DNA of 64,000 bases from JASGJS01 sp047601185 (GTDB lineage: Bacteria; Pseudomonadota; Gammaproteobacteria; JAURND01), in assembly GCA_047601185.1 (NCBI GenBank), contig JASGJS010000001.1, positions 1,302,001 through 1,366,000 of the forward strand, in the 5' to 3' direction. Made by a program: the position numbers and the translations under genes. Of the stretch, positions 18,647 to 27,002 are shown piece by piece (the first letter of the stretch is position 1; every line of letters starts with the position of its first letter). The notes beneath the pieces were generated by a model. That model did not search any database and was not told the DNA's origin. It worked only from the letters and a program-made list of their open reading frames with translations.

Positions 18647-19266
18647 CCCATTCAGGAACTTTATACGTAGTCGCTGCTGCTTCCGGCACCGGAAAAACCA
18701 GTTTAACGCAGGCGTTAGTTCAGCGCTTACCCAACATTGGTATCTCCGTCTCATTCACCACACGCACTCAACGCCCGGGTGAAATCCAAGGCGTGCACTA
18801 CTGGTTTGTGAGTTTGGCCGAATTTCAAACCATGATCGCCAATGACGCCTTTTTGGAATACGCCCAAGTCTTCGGTAATTATTACGGTACCTCTAAACAA
18901 TGGGTGGAGCAGCAATTACAGACGAGCCAAGATGTGATTTTAGAGATCGATTGGCAGGGTGCGCGACAGGTTCGCTTATTGTTCCCGGAAGCCGTGAGTA
19001 TTTTTATCCTGCCTCCTTCCGTGGCATTATTGCGAGAGCGACTACAAAAACGTCAACAAGATCAAGCGCAGGTGATCGAAACGCGGTTGGCAGGCTCTCC
19101 GGCAGAAATTTCCCACTTCAAAGAGTTTGATTATTTGGTTGTGAACGATGCATTTGAAGAAGCTTTGAGAGATTTGGAGGCAGTGGTGCGCGCGACGCGT
19201 CTAAAACAACCTCGGCAGACCGTCAAATGGCGCGGTTTACTAGAAGAATTATTAGAAATGCATTAA
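18643..19266 (+). CDS. gmk: Guanylate kinase
   Basis: Phosphorylates GMP to GDP. It has the GMP-binding block FTTRTQRPGEIQGVHYWFV (about residues 33-51), AQVFGNYYGTSKQWVE and the DIDWQGA-type segment EIDWQGARQVR. The P-loop reads AASGTGKTS where most relatives have PSGAGKSS; the essential GxGKT/S core is kept. 207 aa is normal. The ATG overlaps the hemA stop by 4 bp. The usual gmk-rpoZ-spoT order continues, but with a 244-bp repeat-containing gap before rpoZ. Confidence 0.96.
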   Translation: MTHSGTLYVVAAASGTGKTSLTQALVQRLPNIGISVSFTTRTQRPGEIQGVHYWFVSLAEFQTMIANDAFLEYAQVFGNYYGTSKQWVEQQLQTSQDVILEIDWQGARQVRLLFPEAVSIFILPPSVALLRERLQKRQQDQAQVIETRLAGSPAEISHFKEFDYLVVNDAFEEALRDLEAVVRATRLKQPRQTVKWRGLLEELLEMH

Positions 19267-19366
19267 ACTAGACTTTAGTCATTTTTGAAGTTCTGCTCCT
19301 TTGAAATTTTGCTCTGAAGCCTTTACTTTCATGGCAGTGAACTAAAAGGAAACACTTAAAAGTTCG

Positions 19367-19410
19367 GTGTGGTGCCTTCTCCCACAAGGGGAGAAGGGAA
19401 CAGCTCGCCA
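19367..19410 (+). repeat. Truncated family D repeat
   Basis: GTGTGGTGCCTTCTCCCACAAGG-type hairpin (split here: CCTTCTCCC / GGGGAGAAGG) joined directly to the AACAGCTCGCC end; the GGATGAGGGG half is missing. It lies between gmk and rpoZ, which otherwise shows no recognisable element. Confidence 0.75.
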
Positions 19411-19510
19411 TCATAAGGTTTTGTAGAGCTTGCAGTTTTGAAGAGCTTGAAGTTTTTAGAGCTTAAAATGTTGAATTTCTAGTCTGTTATTTTAGTTACG
19501 AGGAAAAATT

Positions 19511-19774
19511 ATGGCGCGTATCACCGTGCAAGATTGTTTAGAACGTATTCCAAACCGCTTCGAATTAGTCATAGTGGCATCAAGTCGAGCCCGTCAATTA
19601 GAAATTGGCAGTGCAGACCCACTCGTGCCGTGGGAAAACGACAAACCCACCGTCGTCGCCTTACGCGAAATTGCCGAAGGAAAAGTCAGTCAAAGAATTT
19701 TAGAAAATACACCTCCTGAAACCTCCACCGTCACTTCCCAAAAAGAATCTGGAGAAGAGGGTGAGGCTGTTTAA
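19511..19774 (+). CDS. rpoZ: RNA polymerase omega subunit
   Basis: Small subunit that helps assemble RNA polymerase and forms part of a ppGpp site. It opens MARITVQDCLERIPNRFELVIVAS, with the conserved RARQL motif at about residue 27 and KPTVVALREIAEGKV at 45-59. 87 aa matches the family. GAGG lies 6-7 bp before the ATG. The last 14 bp overlap the spoT start, so omega and the ppGpp enzyme are translationally coupled, as in E. coli. Confidence 0.97.
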   Translation: MARITVQDCLERIPNRFELVIVASSRARQLEIGSADPLVPWENDKPTVVALREIAEGKVSQRILENTPPETSTVTSQKESGEEGEAV

Positions 19775-21878
19775 AAAACTGCAATCTCAGTTAACTTATC
19801 TGTCACCACATGCTATTGAAAAAATTCATCAAGCGTATGCGGTGGCAGAAGCCGCACATCAACACCAAACCCGTTATTCTGGGGAACCTTACATCATCCA
19901 TCCTGTTGCAGTAGCCGGTATTTTAGCCGACATGCATATGGATGCCGAAACCTTGATGGCAGCTTTATTGCATGATGTCATCGAAGACACCCCCGTCCAA
20001 AAAGAAACGCTTACCCAAAAATTTGGTTCTGTCGTAGCAGACTTAGTCGACGGTGTCAGCAAACTCACCCAGATTGAATTCAAAACCCGTGCTGAAGCCC
20101 AAGCCGAAAATTTCCAAAAAATGGTATTAGCCATGTCGCGTGATATTCGCGTGATGATTATCAAATTGGCAGATCGTTTACACAACATGCGCACTTTAGA
20201 TCCTGTCCAACCGGTAAAACGTCGTTTAAAAGCCCGCGAAACCCTAGAAATTTATGCCCCCATTGCCCATCGACTCGGGATGCATACCATATTTGTCGAA
20301 TTAGAAAATTTAGGATTTAAGGCGTTATACCCCCACCGATATCGTGTCCTACAAGAAAATGTGCGACGCGTGTTAGGCGATCAAAAAAAAATTATGGGGA
20401 TGGTAGATAAAGCCTTACACGAAGCGTTGAAAAAACATCGCTTATTGCATTGTGAAGTGAAAGGCAGAGAAAAAAATCTTTATAGTATTTATCGAAAAAT
20501 GCAAACTCGCGGCGTACCATTTAAAGAAATCACCGACGTTTATGGTTTTCGTATTTTAACCGACACACCCGACACCGCTTATCGCGCCCTCGGCATTGTG
20601 CATAGCTTATATAAACCGTTGCCCGAAAAATTTAAAGATTATATTGCCATTCCGAAAGCAAATGGTTATCAATCCTTACATACCACATTATTTGGACCAT
20701 TCGGATTACCGATTGAGGTGCAAATTCGGACCAAAGCCATGGATCAAGTCGCCAATAGTGGCATCGCAGCACACTGGCTTTACAAGGCTGGCAAGCATAA
20801 TCATGACGACGCCAAATTACGCGCTCAACAATGGGTCAAAAATTTATTGGAGATGCAGAAAAAAACCGGCAACTCGCTAGAATTTATTGAAAACGTCAAA
20901 ATTGATTTGTTTCCTGATGAAGTGTATGTCTTCACGCCTAAGGGCTCCATCATGGAATTGCCGAGAGGATCCACCGTCATCGATTTTGCCTATGCTGTCC
21001 ACACCGATATCGGCAATAGTTGCATAGCCGCCAAAATTGATCGCCACACCGCGCCATTGTCCACTGTATTAATTAGCAGCCAAACGGTGGAAATTATCAC
21101 CTCTCCCAGTGCCAAACCCAATCCTGGTTGGCTGGATTTTGTGGTCACCGCCAGAGCGCGCAGCGCCATCCGCCATTTCTTAAAAACGCAACAACGCCAC
21201 GAATCCATCGCCTTAGGTAAAGCCCTGTTAAATAAAGCCCTCGAACGGTTATCGTTAAATCTAAAAAAAATCCCCCCGCATACCATTCAAAATATTTTAA
21301 CCGAAGCCAAATTAGAGAGTTTTGATGATTTATTGGAAGACATCGGCCTCAGCAATCGACTGGCCATTTTGGTCGCACACCAATTGGCATTCAATGTCAA
21401 AGGGGAGAAACATGTTGAAGTGATTGGTCTGCCCGAAGCCAAACCGCTGTTAATTAAGGGCACAGAAGGCTTAGCGGTACACTTTGCCACCTGCTGTCAC
21501 CCCATACCAGGCGACGCCATTATCGGCGTGCTCAGCACCGGCCAAGGGTTAGTCGTGCATACTGCCTCCTGTAAACGCATTGCGAAACAACGCAAAGACC
21601 CCGAAAAAATGGTTTCAGTGTCGTGGGCGCAAATGGTTAAAGGCGAATTTTTAGCGGAAATTAAAGTGACAGGAATGAACCAGCGCGGGGTGTTGGCTAA
21701 ATTGGCCAAAGCCATCGCCGATGCAGATGCCAATATTGATGATATTTTGGTCAGTGAGCGTGATGCGCGGCATTATGTGGATGTGTTTGCGTTACATGTG
21801 CGAGATCGAACCCATTTAGCACAGGTAATACGGAATTTACGTCAAGTAAAAACTGTGATAAAAGTGACGCGGAAGTAG
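19761..21878 (+). CDS. spoT: Bifunctional (p)ppGpp synthetase/hydrolase SpoT
   Basis: Makes and degrades the alarmone (p)ppGpp. The HD hydrolase domain is intact (HQTRYSGEPYIIHPVAVA, LLHDVIEDT with HD at about 71-72). The synthetase domain includes GREKNLYSIYRKM and KDYIAIPKANGYQSLHTT (about 290-307). A TGS domain (VYVFTPKGSIMELPRGST) and a C-terminal ACT domain (about 630-705) follow. 705 aa is standard. The start is GTG, overlapping rpoZ, with GGAGAAGAG upstream. Hydrolase residues are conserved, so it should be SpoT rather than a synthetase-only RelA. Confidence 0.97.
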   Translation: MRLFKKLQSQLTYLSPHAIEKIHQAYAVAEAAHQHQTRYSGEPYIIHPVAVAGILADMHMDAETLMAALLHDVIEDTPVQKETLTQKFGSVVADLVDGVSKLTQIEFKTRAEAQAENFQKMVLAMSRDIRVMIIKLADRLHNMRTLDPVQPVKRRLKARETLEIYAPIAHRLGMHTIFVELENLGFKALYPHRYRVLQENVRRVLGDQKKIMGMVDKALHEALKKHRLLHCEVKGREKNLYSIYRKMQTRGVPFKEITDVYGFRILTDTPDTAYRALGIVHSLYKPLPEKFKDYIAIPKANGYQSLHTTLFGPFGLPIEVQIRTKAMDQVANSGIAAHWLYKAGKHNHDDAKLRAQQWVKNLLEMQKKTGNSLEFIENVKIDLFPDEVYVFTPKGSIMELPRGSTVIDFAYAVHTDIGNSCIAAKIDRHTAPLSTVLISSQTVEIITSPSAKPNPGWLDFVVTARARSAIRHFLKTQQRHESIALGKALLNKALERLSLNLKKIPPHTIQNILTEAKLESFDDLLEDIGLSNRLAILVAHQLAFNVKGEKHVEVIGLPEAKPLLIKGTEGLAVHFATCCHPIPGDAIIGVLSTGQGLVVHTASCKRIAKQRKDPEKMVSVSWAQMVKGEFLAEIKVTGMNQRGVLAKLAKAIADADANIDDILVSERDARHYVDVFALHVRDRTHLAQVIRNLRQVKTVIKVTRK

Positions 21879-21966
21879 AGCCTATTAAGATTCAGATGGT
21901 ATAAGGATTTGAGTGGTAAGCTGTTTCTGTAGAAGCTGTTAGGATTCGGATTTTATGAAGCCGAGA

Positions 21967-22032
21967 TGTGGTGAGCTGTTGCCTTCTCCCCTTGTGGGAG
22001 AAGGTGCCCGAACAGGGCGGATGAGGGGTAAC
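21967..22032 (+). repeat. Family D repeat, left member of an inverted pair
   Basis: Intact: GTGGTGAGCTGTTG + CCTTCTCCC...GGGAGAAGG + GCCCGAACAGGGC + GGATGAGGGG. It pairs with 22056-22116 across a ~23-bp AT-rich spacer, a BIME-like arrangement. The pair fills the middle of the 388-bp spoT-ridA gap. Confidence 0.9.
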
Positions 22033-22055
22033 AAAACCCATACTCTTTTTTATTT

Positions 22056-22116
22056 TACCCCTCATCCGGTCTATCGACCACCTTCTCCCACAAGGGGAGA
22101 AGGCAACAGCTCGCCA
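22056..22116 (-). repeat. Family D repeat, right member of an inverted pair
   Basis: Reverse orientation: CCCCTCATCC, then CCTTCTCCCACAAGGGGAGAAGG-type hairpin (arms CCTTCTCCC / GGGGAGAAGG) and CAACAGCTCGCCAC. Nearly the mirror of 21967-22032. Confidence 0.9.
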
Positions 22117-22266
22117 CACTCAGCTTGGTAGAATTTCCAGTCTCAAGCTCTCTAAGAAAAAAGCTCACCTCAGATGCTCTCTGAAAAAGCCCACTTTTCA
22201 AATCTTGATAGACTCTGAATCTTAACATTTTCAATACAATATATTTATTTAAAATTAAAGAGCATT

Positions 22267-22662
22267 ATGAAAAAAATCATCGAAACTCCCAACGCCCCCG
22301 CTGCAATTGGAACATACTCCCAAGCTGTGCAAGTCAATCAGTGGGTATTTTTATCCGGCCAAATTCCGCTCGATCCTGCGACGATGGAATTAGTTTCTGA
22401 AGATATCACGCTGCAAATCCGCCAAGTCTTTAAAAATTTGCTAGCGGTGGTAGAAGCCGCCGGCGCTACTTTAGCCGATATCGTTAAATTAAATGTGTAT
22501 TTATGTGATCTGACGCATTTTCCTAAGGTCAATGCCATCATGGCAGAATTTTTTACTGCGCCTTTCCCTGCGAGAGCGGCAATCGGCGTCGCAGCTTTAC
22601 CAAAAAATGCGCAGGTAGAAGCTGACGCAATTTTATGGCGCGCCAATGAAGTCACTCAGTAA
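22267..22662 (+). CDS. ridA: RidA-family reactive enamine/imine deaminase
   Basis: Hydrolyses reactive 2-aminoacrylate-type intermediates released by PLP enzymes. The conserved pattern is complete: AIGTYSQAVQV near the N-terminus, VFLSGQIPLDP, VVEAAGATLADIVKLNVYL and the active-site Arg in FPARAAIGVAALP (about residue 106). 131 aa is typical. ATG follows an AAAGAG site. The last 17 bp overlap recG; the usual trmH of the spoT-trmH-recG order is missing. Confidence 0.95.
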   Translation: MKKIIETPNAPAAIGTYSQAVQVNQWVFLSGQIPLDPATMELVSEDITLQIRQVFKNLLAVVEAAGATLADIVKLNVYLCDLTHFPKVNAIMAEFFTAPFPARAAIGVAALPKNAQVEADAILWRANEVTQ

Positions 22663-24724
22663 TATATTATGTACAGCCCTGCGTGGAGTAGGGCCTTATC
22701 TCAGCACGCGATTACAGAAACTCAATCTTCACACCCTGCAAGATTTATTGCTCCATTTGCCGTTGCGCTATGAGGATAAAACCCGCCTTGTTCCCATTAA
22801 ACATTTAAACGTAGGCGATACGGCATTGGTCGAAGGCATTATCCTAGAAAGTTATGTGCAGGCGACTGCTCGCAAGCCCAGTTTTATTTGCCTACTGCAA
22901 GATGATTCAGGCGCTGTTCTCACCGTGCGGTTTTTTTATACAACGCCGCAACAACGCAAATTATTGCAAGCCAGTGGTATAAAACTGCGATGTTTTGGGG
23001 AGGTGCGTCTCGGTCGAAAAGGTCGAGAAATGCTCCATCCTGAATATAAAATCTTGCCACCGGGGAGCGCTGCGCCAATCGCGCCTACCTTAACACCCGT
23101 TTATCCGACCACAGAAGGATTGCAACAAGCCCATCTACGCAAATTCACCGAGCAAGCCTTACAGCAGTTGCAGGCGGTGGGCTTACCTGACTATTTACCG
23201 CCCACCGAAAATGAAGTTAGGCTTGACGCCGCTTTGCATTATTTACATCGTCCGCCCGCGACGCGTTCTGCACACCAATTGGCGACTGAATTGCAAACCG
23301 CCCGTCAGCGCTTAGCATTTGAAGAATTGTTAGCGCATCAATTGAGTATGCGCCAAGTCCGCGCCACCTTGCAGCAGCAGGTTGCGCCAACGCTAGAAAA
23401 TTTCCAAAATCGTAAAACACAATTTTTAAAGCAATTACCGTTTCAATTAACTGCCGCGCAGCAACGCGTCAGCGCCGAAATTGCCCACGATCTTGCCCAA
23501 GCCAAACCCATGCTGCGATTAGTGCAAGGCGACGTAGGCTCTGGAAAAACTGTCGTCGCTGCCCTGGCTTTGTTACAGGCGATGGATAATGGCTATCAAG
23601 GCGCATTAATGGCGCCAACCGAATTGTTAGCAGAGCAGCATTTTCAAACTTTGCAACGCTGGATGGAGCCTTTAGGGGTGTTAATCGTGTTATTAACCGG
23701 CAAATTAACGGCAAAATTAAGACGCCAAGCGCTAGAGGGGATTCAAGAAGGCACTGCGCATATCATTGTGGGTACGCAAGCGTTATTCCAAACCGAAGTA
23801 CAATTTGCGGAATTAGGATTAGTCATCACCGACGAACAACATCGCTTTGGCGTGCAGCAACGTTTAAATTTATGGCAAAAAGGCCAACAAGCAGGCCACT
23901 ATTTTCCACATCAACTGATGATGACAGCGACCCCCATTCCCAGATCTTTGGCGATGATGACTTACGCCGAGCTAGATTGCTCTGTCCTTGATGAACTACC
24001 GCCAGGCCGTAAGCCGATTAAAACTGTCCTCATTGCCAATACGCGCCGCGATGAAATCATGGTACGCATGCAAACCTTATGTGCTCAAGGCCGACAAATT
24101 TATTGGGTTTGCACATTGATTGAAGAGTCGGAAGAATTGCAATGCCAAGCAGCTGAGGCTGCAGTCGCCAGTTTAACTCAGGCTTTACCCAAATTGCGTT
24201 TCGGGCTGGTGCATGGCAAACTCAAATCGCAGGAAAAAGAGGCGATCATGAAGGCTTTTCGCGATCATCAGCTCGATGTGTTGGTGGCAACCACCGTGAT
24301 CGAAGTGGGAGTTGACGTTCCTAACGCCAGTTTAATGGTCATCGAAAATCCTGAACGATTAGGGCTGTCGCAACTCCATCAATTGCGCGGACGGATTGGT
24401 CGAGGGCAAGTCGAAAGTCATTGTATTTTGCTGTATCAATCGCCATTATCCCCACACGCCACCCAGCGACTGCAAGTGATGCGCGAAACCCAAGATGGAT
24501 TTATCATTGCTCAAAAAGATTTAGAATTACGCGGGCCCGGTGAAATGTTAGGGACTCGCCAAACCGGCCTGGCGCAATTTAAAATTGCCGATTTGATGCA
24601 AGACAGCGCGTTATTGCCTAAGGTGCAAACGGCTAGCGACTATGTGATACGTCATCATTCCCATACCATTCCGGATCTGGTTGAACGCTGGATTCCTCAA
24701 GGAGAACATTATGCTCAGGTCTAA
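22646..24724 (+). CDS. recG: ATP-dependent DNA helicase RecG
   Basis: Superfamily 2 helicase that remodels stalled forks and branched DNA. The N-terminal wedge/OB domain contains LLLHLPLRYEDKTR. Motif I is LVQGDVGSGKTVVA (about 290-303), motif II is ITDEQHRFG (DEQH in place of DEAH), motif III MMTATPIPRSLAM, and the C-terminal motifs are TTVIEVGVDVPNAS and QLRGRIGRG. 692 aa matches E. coli (693). ATG lies inside the end of ridA, implying coupled translation. Confidence 0.97.
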   Translation: MKSLSNILCTALRGVGPYLSTRLQKLNLHTLQDLLLHLPLRYEDKTRLVPIKHLNVGDTALVEGIILESYVQATARKPSFICLLQDDSGAVLTVRFFYTTPQQRKLLQASGIKLRCFGEVRLGRKGREMLHPEYKILPPGSAAPIAPTLTPVYPTTEGLQQAHLRKFTEQALQQLQAVGLPDYLPPTENEVRLDAALHYLHRPPATRSAHQLATELQTARQRLAFEELLAHQLSMRQVRATLQQQVAPTLENFQNRKTQFLKQLPFQLTAAQQRVSAEIAHDLAQAKPMLRLVQGDVGSGKTVVAALALLQAMDNGYQGALMAPTELLAEQHFQTLQRWMEPLGVLIVLLTGKLTAKLRRQALEGIQEGTAHIIVGTQALFQTEVQFAELGLVITDEQHRFGVQQRLNLWQKGQQAGHYFPHQLMMTATPIPRSLAMMTYAELDCSVLDELPPGRKPIKTVLIANTRRDEIMVRMQTLCAQGRQIYWVCTLIEESEELQCQAAEAAVASLTQALPKLRFGLVHGKLKSQEKEAIMKAFRDHQLDVLVATTVIEVGVDVPNASLMVIENPERLGLSQLHQLRGRIGRGQVESHCILLYQSPLSPHATQRLQVMRETQDGFIIAQKDLELRGPGEMLGTRQTGLAQFKIADLMQDSALLPKVQTASDYVIRHHSHTIPDLVERWIPQGEHYAQV

Positions 24725-25166
24725 AATGCGTTATGGATTTATTTTGGTTTTTATGGCGCTGAACGTTTTTGCAGCAGGTCAGTCTGCTTTACCGACGTCA
24801 ACTTTAGTGATTGGAAAACACCGCTTTCAAGTGGAAATTGCGACTACGCAGGAAGCACATCAGCAAGGTTTGTCAGATCGCACGCATTTATCAGCGCATC
24901 AAGGAATGTATTTTGTCTATCCTGATACGATGGTGCGGAGTTTTTGGATGAAAGGCATGCAATTTCCTTTAGATATGATTTGGGTGCGGGAACATCAAGT
25001 GGTGGGGATTCAAACGGATGTCCCCAAGCCAGATCCAAAAACCCCTTTGTTTGAATTGCCGCGTTATACCTCACCAGAACCGGTTGATGCGGTTTTAGAA
25101 GTCAATGCGGGAATTGCTGAACAGTATGGCATTAAAGTGGGCGATAAGCTTAAGATTTTAAGGTAA
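24711..25166 (+). CDS. Exported DUF192 protein
   Basis: 151 aa with an N-terminal hydrophobic signal (YGFILVFMALNVFAAGQS; probable cleavage after FAAG-like Ala). The DUF192 fold follows: GLSDRTHLSAHQGMYFVYP, FWMKGMQFPLDMIWV and a C-terminal VLEVNAGIAEQYGIKVGDKL. Function of the family is not established. I chose ATG 24711 because AAGGAGA ends 6 bp upstream and it places the signal peptide at the N-terminus; an upstream in-frame start at 24681 lies deep inside recG. Overlaps recG by 14 bp. Confidence 0.88.
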   Translation: MLRSKMRYGFILVFMALNVFAAGQSALPTSTLVIGKHRFQVEIATTQEAHQQGLSDRTHLSAHQGMYFVYPDTMVRSFWMKGMQFPLDMIWVREHQVVGIQTDVPKPDPKTPLFELPRYTSPEPVDAVLEVNAGIAEQYGIKVGDKLKILR

Positions 25167-25203
25167 GGATGATGGGTATTTAGGTTCTGAAAAGAAGATT
25201 TAA

Positions 25204-25267
25204 GTGGTGAGCTGTTGCCTTCGCCCCTTGTGGGAGAAGGTGCCCGATAGGGTGGATGAGGGGTAAC
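25204..25267 (+). repeat. Family D repeat, left member of an inverted pair
   Basis: GTGGTGAGCTGTTG, CCTTCGCCCC...GGGAGAAGG (one mismatch in the stem), GCCCGATAGGG and GGATGAGGGG. Its inverted partner at 25359 is the copy broken by the IS element. Confidence 0.85.
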
Positions 25268-25358
25268 AAGAGGATGTCGAAAGGTTTACAAAAAGAATTA
25301 CAATGATGTAACATACAAAAATGATTGTTTCAGAATTTTGTTGTTTTTTTTGATTTTA

Positions 25359-25390
25359 TACCCCTCATCCGGCCTATTCGGCCACCTTCT
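25359..25390 (-). repeat. Family D repeat, left half, interrupted by the IS element
   Basis: ACCCCTCATCCGGCC...GGCCACCTTCT stops exactly where the IS1111-type end TGCTATG begins. The missing half resumes at 26946-26979 (CTCCCACAAGGGGAGAAGG...CTCGCCAC). Confidence 0.92.
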
Positions 25391-25519
25391 GCTATGTGAG
25401 TTGTCAAGTGGTGCAGACGACAGCTCCCGGCAGATATGGTTATCAAATCTGATGTTATTCCAGTTAATAATGTGCATTCTGTTTTTTGCCTAGATGATTG
25501 TAACTTAAAGAGCCTTATT

Positions 25520-25650
25520 GGCCCAATCTGCTATCCGTGGTCAATTCCGTAAAATCGCCACAAGTTGTTCATTCGAACTGAATAAAGCCTACGCCCCAAA
25601 CTCCCACACGCGGTCACGTTAATCATGCGCCACAAGAAGGTCTGACGAGG
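25520..25650 (-). ncRNA. Putative bridge (seek) RNA region of the IS1111-type element
   Basis: Non-coding DNA downstream of the transposase. Reading the transposase strand, four short segments occur in order. The complement of 25635-25641 reads ACCTTCT, identical to the left target flank at 25384-25390. CTCCCACA at 25601-25608 equals the right target flank at 26946-26953, so the RNA would be complementary to it. AGTTG at 25563-25567 may correspond to the IS right end. CTGCTAT at 25528-25534 equals core plus the IS left end at 25389-25395. The order (left target, right target, left donor, right donor) is that of IS110-family bridge RNAs. RNA ends are approximate. Confidence 0.55.
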
Positions 25651-25775
25651 TCATAGGAAGTCGTTACATCACATCTTGCAAAAAAACAAAATCCTCTCAT
25701 TAAAAACCGCTTATTAAAACCTTAATGTAATTGCTCTGTGGTTGGACAAATCCACAAGACAATTAATCCTCTCAT

Positions 25776-26849
25776 TTATAGCACTGCAATCTCTCCTGTT
25801 TCTAGACAAATTTCTTCCATTTTGCGCAGTTGGTATAATTGACCATCTTTAAAACAGCTGCGGATTTGCCCAATTAGCCGTCTGGCTACCCCAACAATCG
25901 CTCGCTTTTTCCCAGATTTAAAACTTATTCTCTCATAAATCGCTCTTAAAGATTTATCTAGAGAAATCGCGCGCCATGCCGCTTGTACTAACGTTTTCCT
26001 CAGTATTGACCTACCTTGGCGGCTGATGTGCCCTTGCCTTACATTGTCCCCTGAGGAATATTCACTCGGGGTTAACCCTGTAAAACTAAATAACTTTTTC
26101 TCATTTGAAAATTGCTCCATGTTCCCTAGCTCATTAGCCAATGCCCGTGCATGCACTGGGCCAATACCTGGCACACTTCGATACACAATTTCTAACTCCT
26201 TATCTGCTTGCGCTTGCTCGGACAACATCCCATCTATCTCCTTTAATCTATCTGACAATCCAAGCCATTCTTTTTTATACATTTCTATACAACGTTTTAT
26301 TGAGGGATCACAGGCATACTCACAGACTTTCTCTAACCACTTCTTACTCACAACCTTGACTTCCTCGGCCGCAATTAAGCCCATTCGATACAATAAACTT
26401 TTAATCCGAGTACCCGTCCTTCTCTTATCTTTTGCTATCTTTTCTCGTAAACGGCTCATTTCTCGATATCCTTCTCGTTCAACCGTAGGTACGTGTATTC
26501 CTTTTAAACGCCCTGTCGACAATTGCAATGCCAACTTTAATGAATCCCTTTTATCCGTTTTTACCCTATCTCGCGATGAAATCTCCACGCTAGCTGCATG
26601 AACTACCACATTCTCTATTCCTTCATTTAATAAGTATCGATGCAATGCAAATCCTGAAAATCCTGCTTCATATACCGTTTTTATCTTCCCATTAACAAAA
26701 TATTTACGTAAATAAGCTACTAATCCTCCAGGCTCCGCTTTCAGGCTATCTCTCTTTGCCACTTCACCTTCACATATGCATGTCACTGCATAGGTCCTTT
26801 TATGAACATCCACTCCCACAAACACAGTTTTTCCAGTATAATCTCTCAT
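25776..26849 (-). CDS. IS110-family DEDD transposase
   Basis: RNA-guided recombinase moving the IS. The RuvC-like domain has D14 (FVGVDVHK), E61 (VYEAGFSG) and D99/D102 (KTDKRDS), the full DEDD set. The C-terminal domain has a helix-hairpin-helix VPGIGPVHARALANE (226-240) and the serine block GHISRQGRSILRK, Ser276 being the likely nucleophile. 357 aa, no frameshift, so probably active. The ribosome site GGAGG is 8 bp before the ATG but lies inside a stem (see leader). Transcribed leftwards, with the guide RNA region directly downstream. Confidence 0.95.
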   Translation of the reverse strand: MRDYTGKTVFVGVDVHKRTYAVTCICEGEVAKRDSLKAEPGGLVAYLRKYFVNGKIKTVYEAGFSGFALHRYLLNEGIENVVVHAASVEISSRDRVKTDKRDSLKLALQLSTGRLKGIHVPTVEREGYREMSRLREKIAKDKRRTGTRIKSLLYRMGLIAAEEVKVVSKKWLEKVCEYACDPSIKRCIEMYKKEWLGLSDRLKEIDGMLSEQAQADKELEIVYRSVPGIGPVHARALANELGNMEQFSNEKKLFSFTGLTPSEYSSGDNVRQGHISRQGRSILRKTLVQAAWRAISLDKSLRAIYERISFKSGKKRAIVGVARRLIGQIRSCFKDGQLYQLRKMEEICLETGEIAVL

Positions 26850-26917
26850 GGTACATGCCTCCTTCTACCGGCTAGGGTAAATAGTTAAAATTATATTTTA
26901 ACCGGAGGCTATGTACC
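26850..26917 (-). promoter_or_regulatory. Transposase leader: stem that hides the ribosome site, with internal -10 element
   Basis: GGTACATGCCTCC at 26850-26862 is complementary to GGAGGCTATGTACC at 26904-26917 with one bulge. On the transposase strand the inner arm holds the GGAGG ribosome site, so a transcript entering from outside would fold and block it. A TATAAT on the same strand (26890-26895) lies between the arms, so a transcript started there would lack the outer arm and be translatable. Confidence 0.6.
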
Positions 26918-26945
26918 CTTCCAGCTTTCTAACTCATCATAGCAA

Positions 26946-26979
26946 CTCCCACAAGGGGAGAAGGCAACAGCTCGCCACT
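26946..26979 (-). repeat. Family D repeat, right half, interrupted by the IS element
   Basis: CTCCCACAAGGGGAGAAGG followed by CAACAGCTCGCCAC continues the copy broken at 25390. Joining the halves through one CT restores a normal family D unit. Confidence 0.92.
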
Positions 26980-27002
26980 CGAAATTTTTATAGAACTCTA
27001 GA

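Larger units (their letters stand above)
25391..26947 (-). mobile_element. IS110-family (IS1111-group) insertion sequence, 1557 bp
   Basis: Contains one DEDD transposase gene, 385 bp of non-coding DNA on its 3' side and ~98 bp on its 5' side. The subterminal inverted repeats are TGCTATGTGAGTT (25390-25402) and AACTCATCATAGCA (26931-26944), matching except for one extra base. The element splits a family D palindrome between CCACCTTCT and CTCCCACAAGG, leaving only a CT dinucleotide in common, so there is no ordinary target duplication; this is the IS110-type signature. A long non-coding part downstream of the transposase plus subterminal repeats indicates the IS1111 group, first known from Coxiella. 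All parts look intact. Confidence 0.92.

Noticed and set aside
18643..18720. Unusual P-loop in gmk taken as a sign of inactivation
   Set aside because: AASGTGKTS still fits GxxGxGK(S/T) and all other guanylate kinase motifs are conserved.
26026..26601. 191-codon forward frame inside the IS
   Set aside because: Antisense of the transposase, whose DEDD and serine motifs are intact on the other strand.
25204..26979. The two family D copies flanking the IS considered as terminal repeats of a larger composite element
   Set aside because: The same inverted-pair layout exists elsewhere without an IS (21967/22056, 52914/53016), so the pair pre-dates the insertion.
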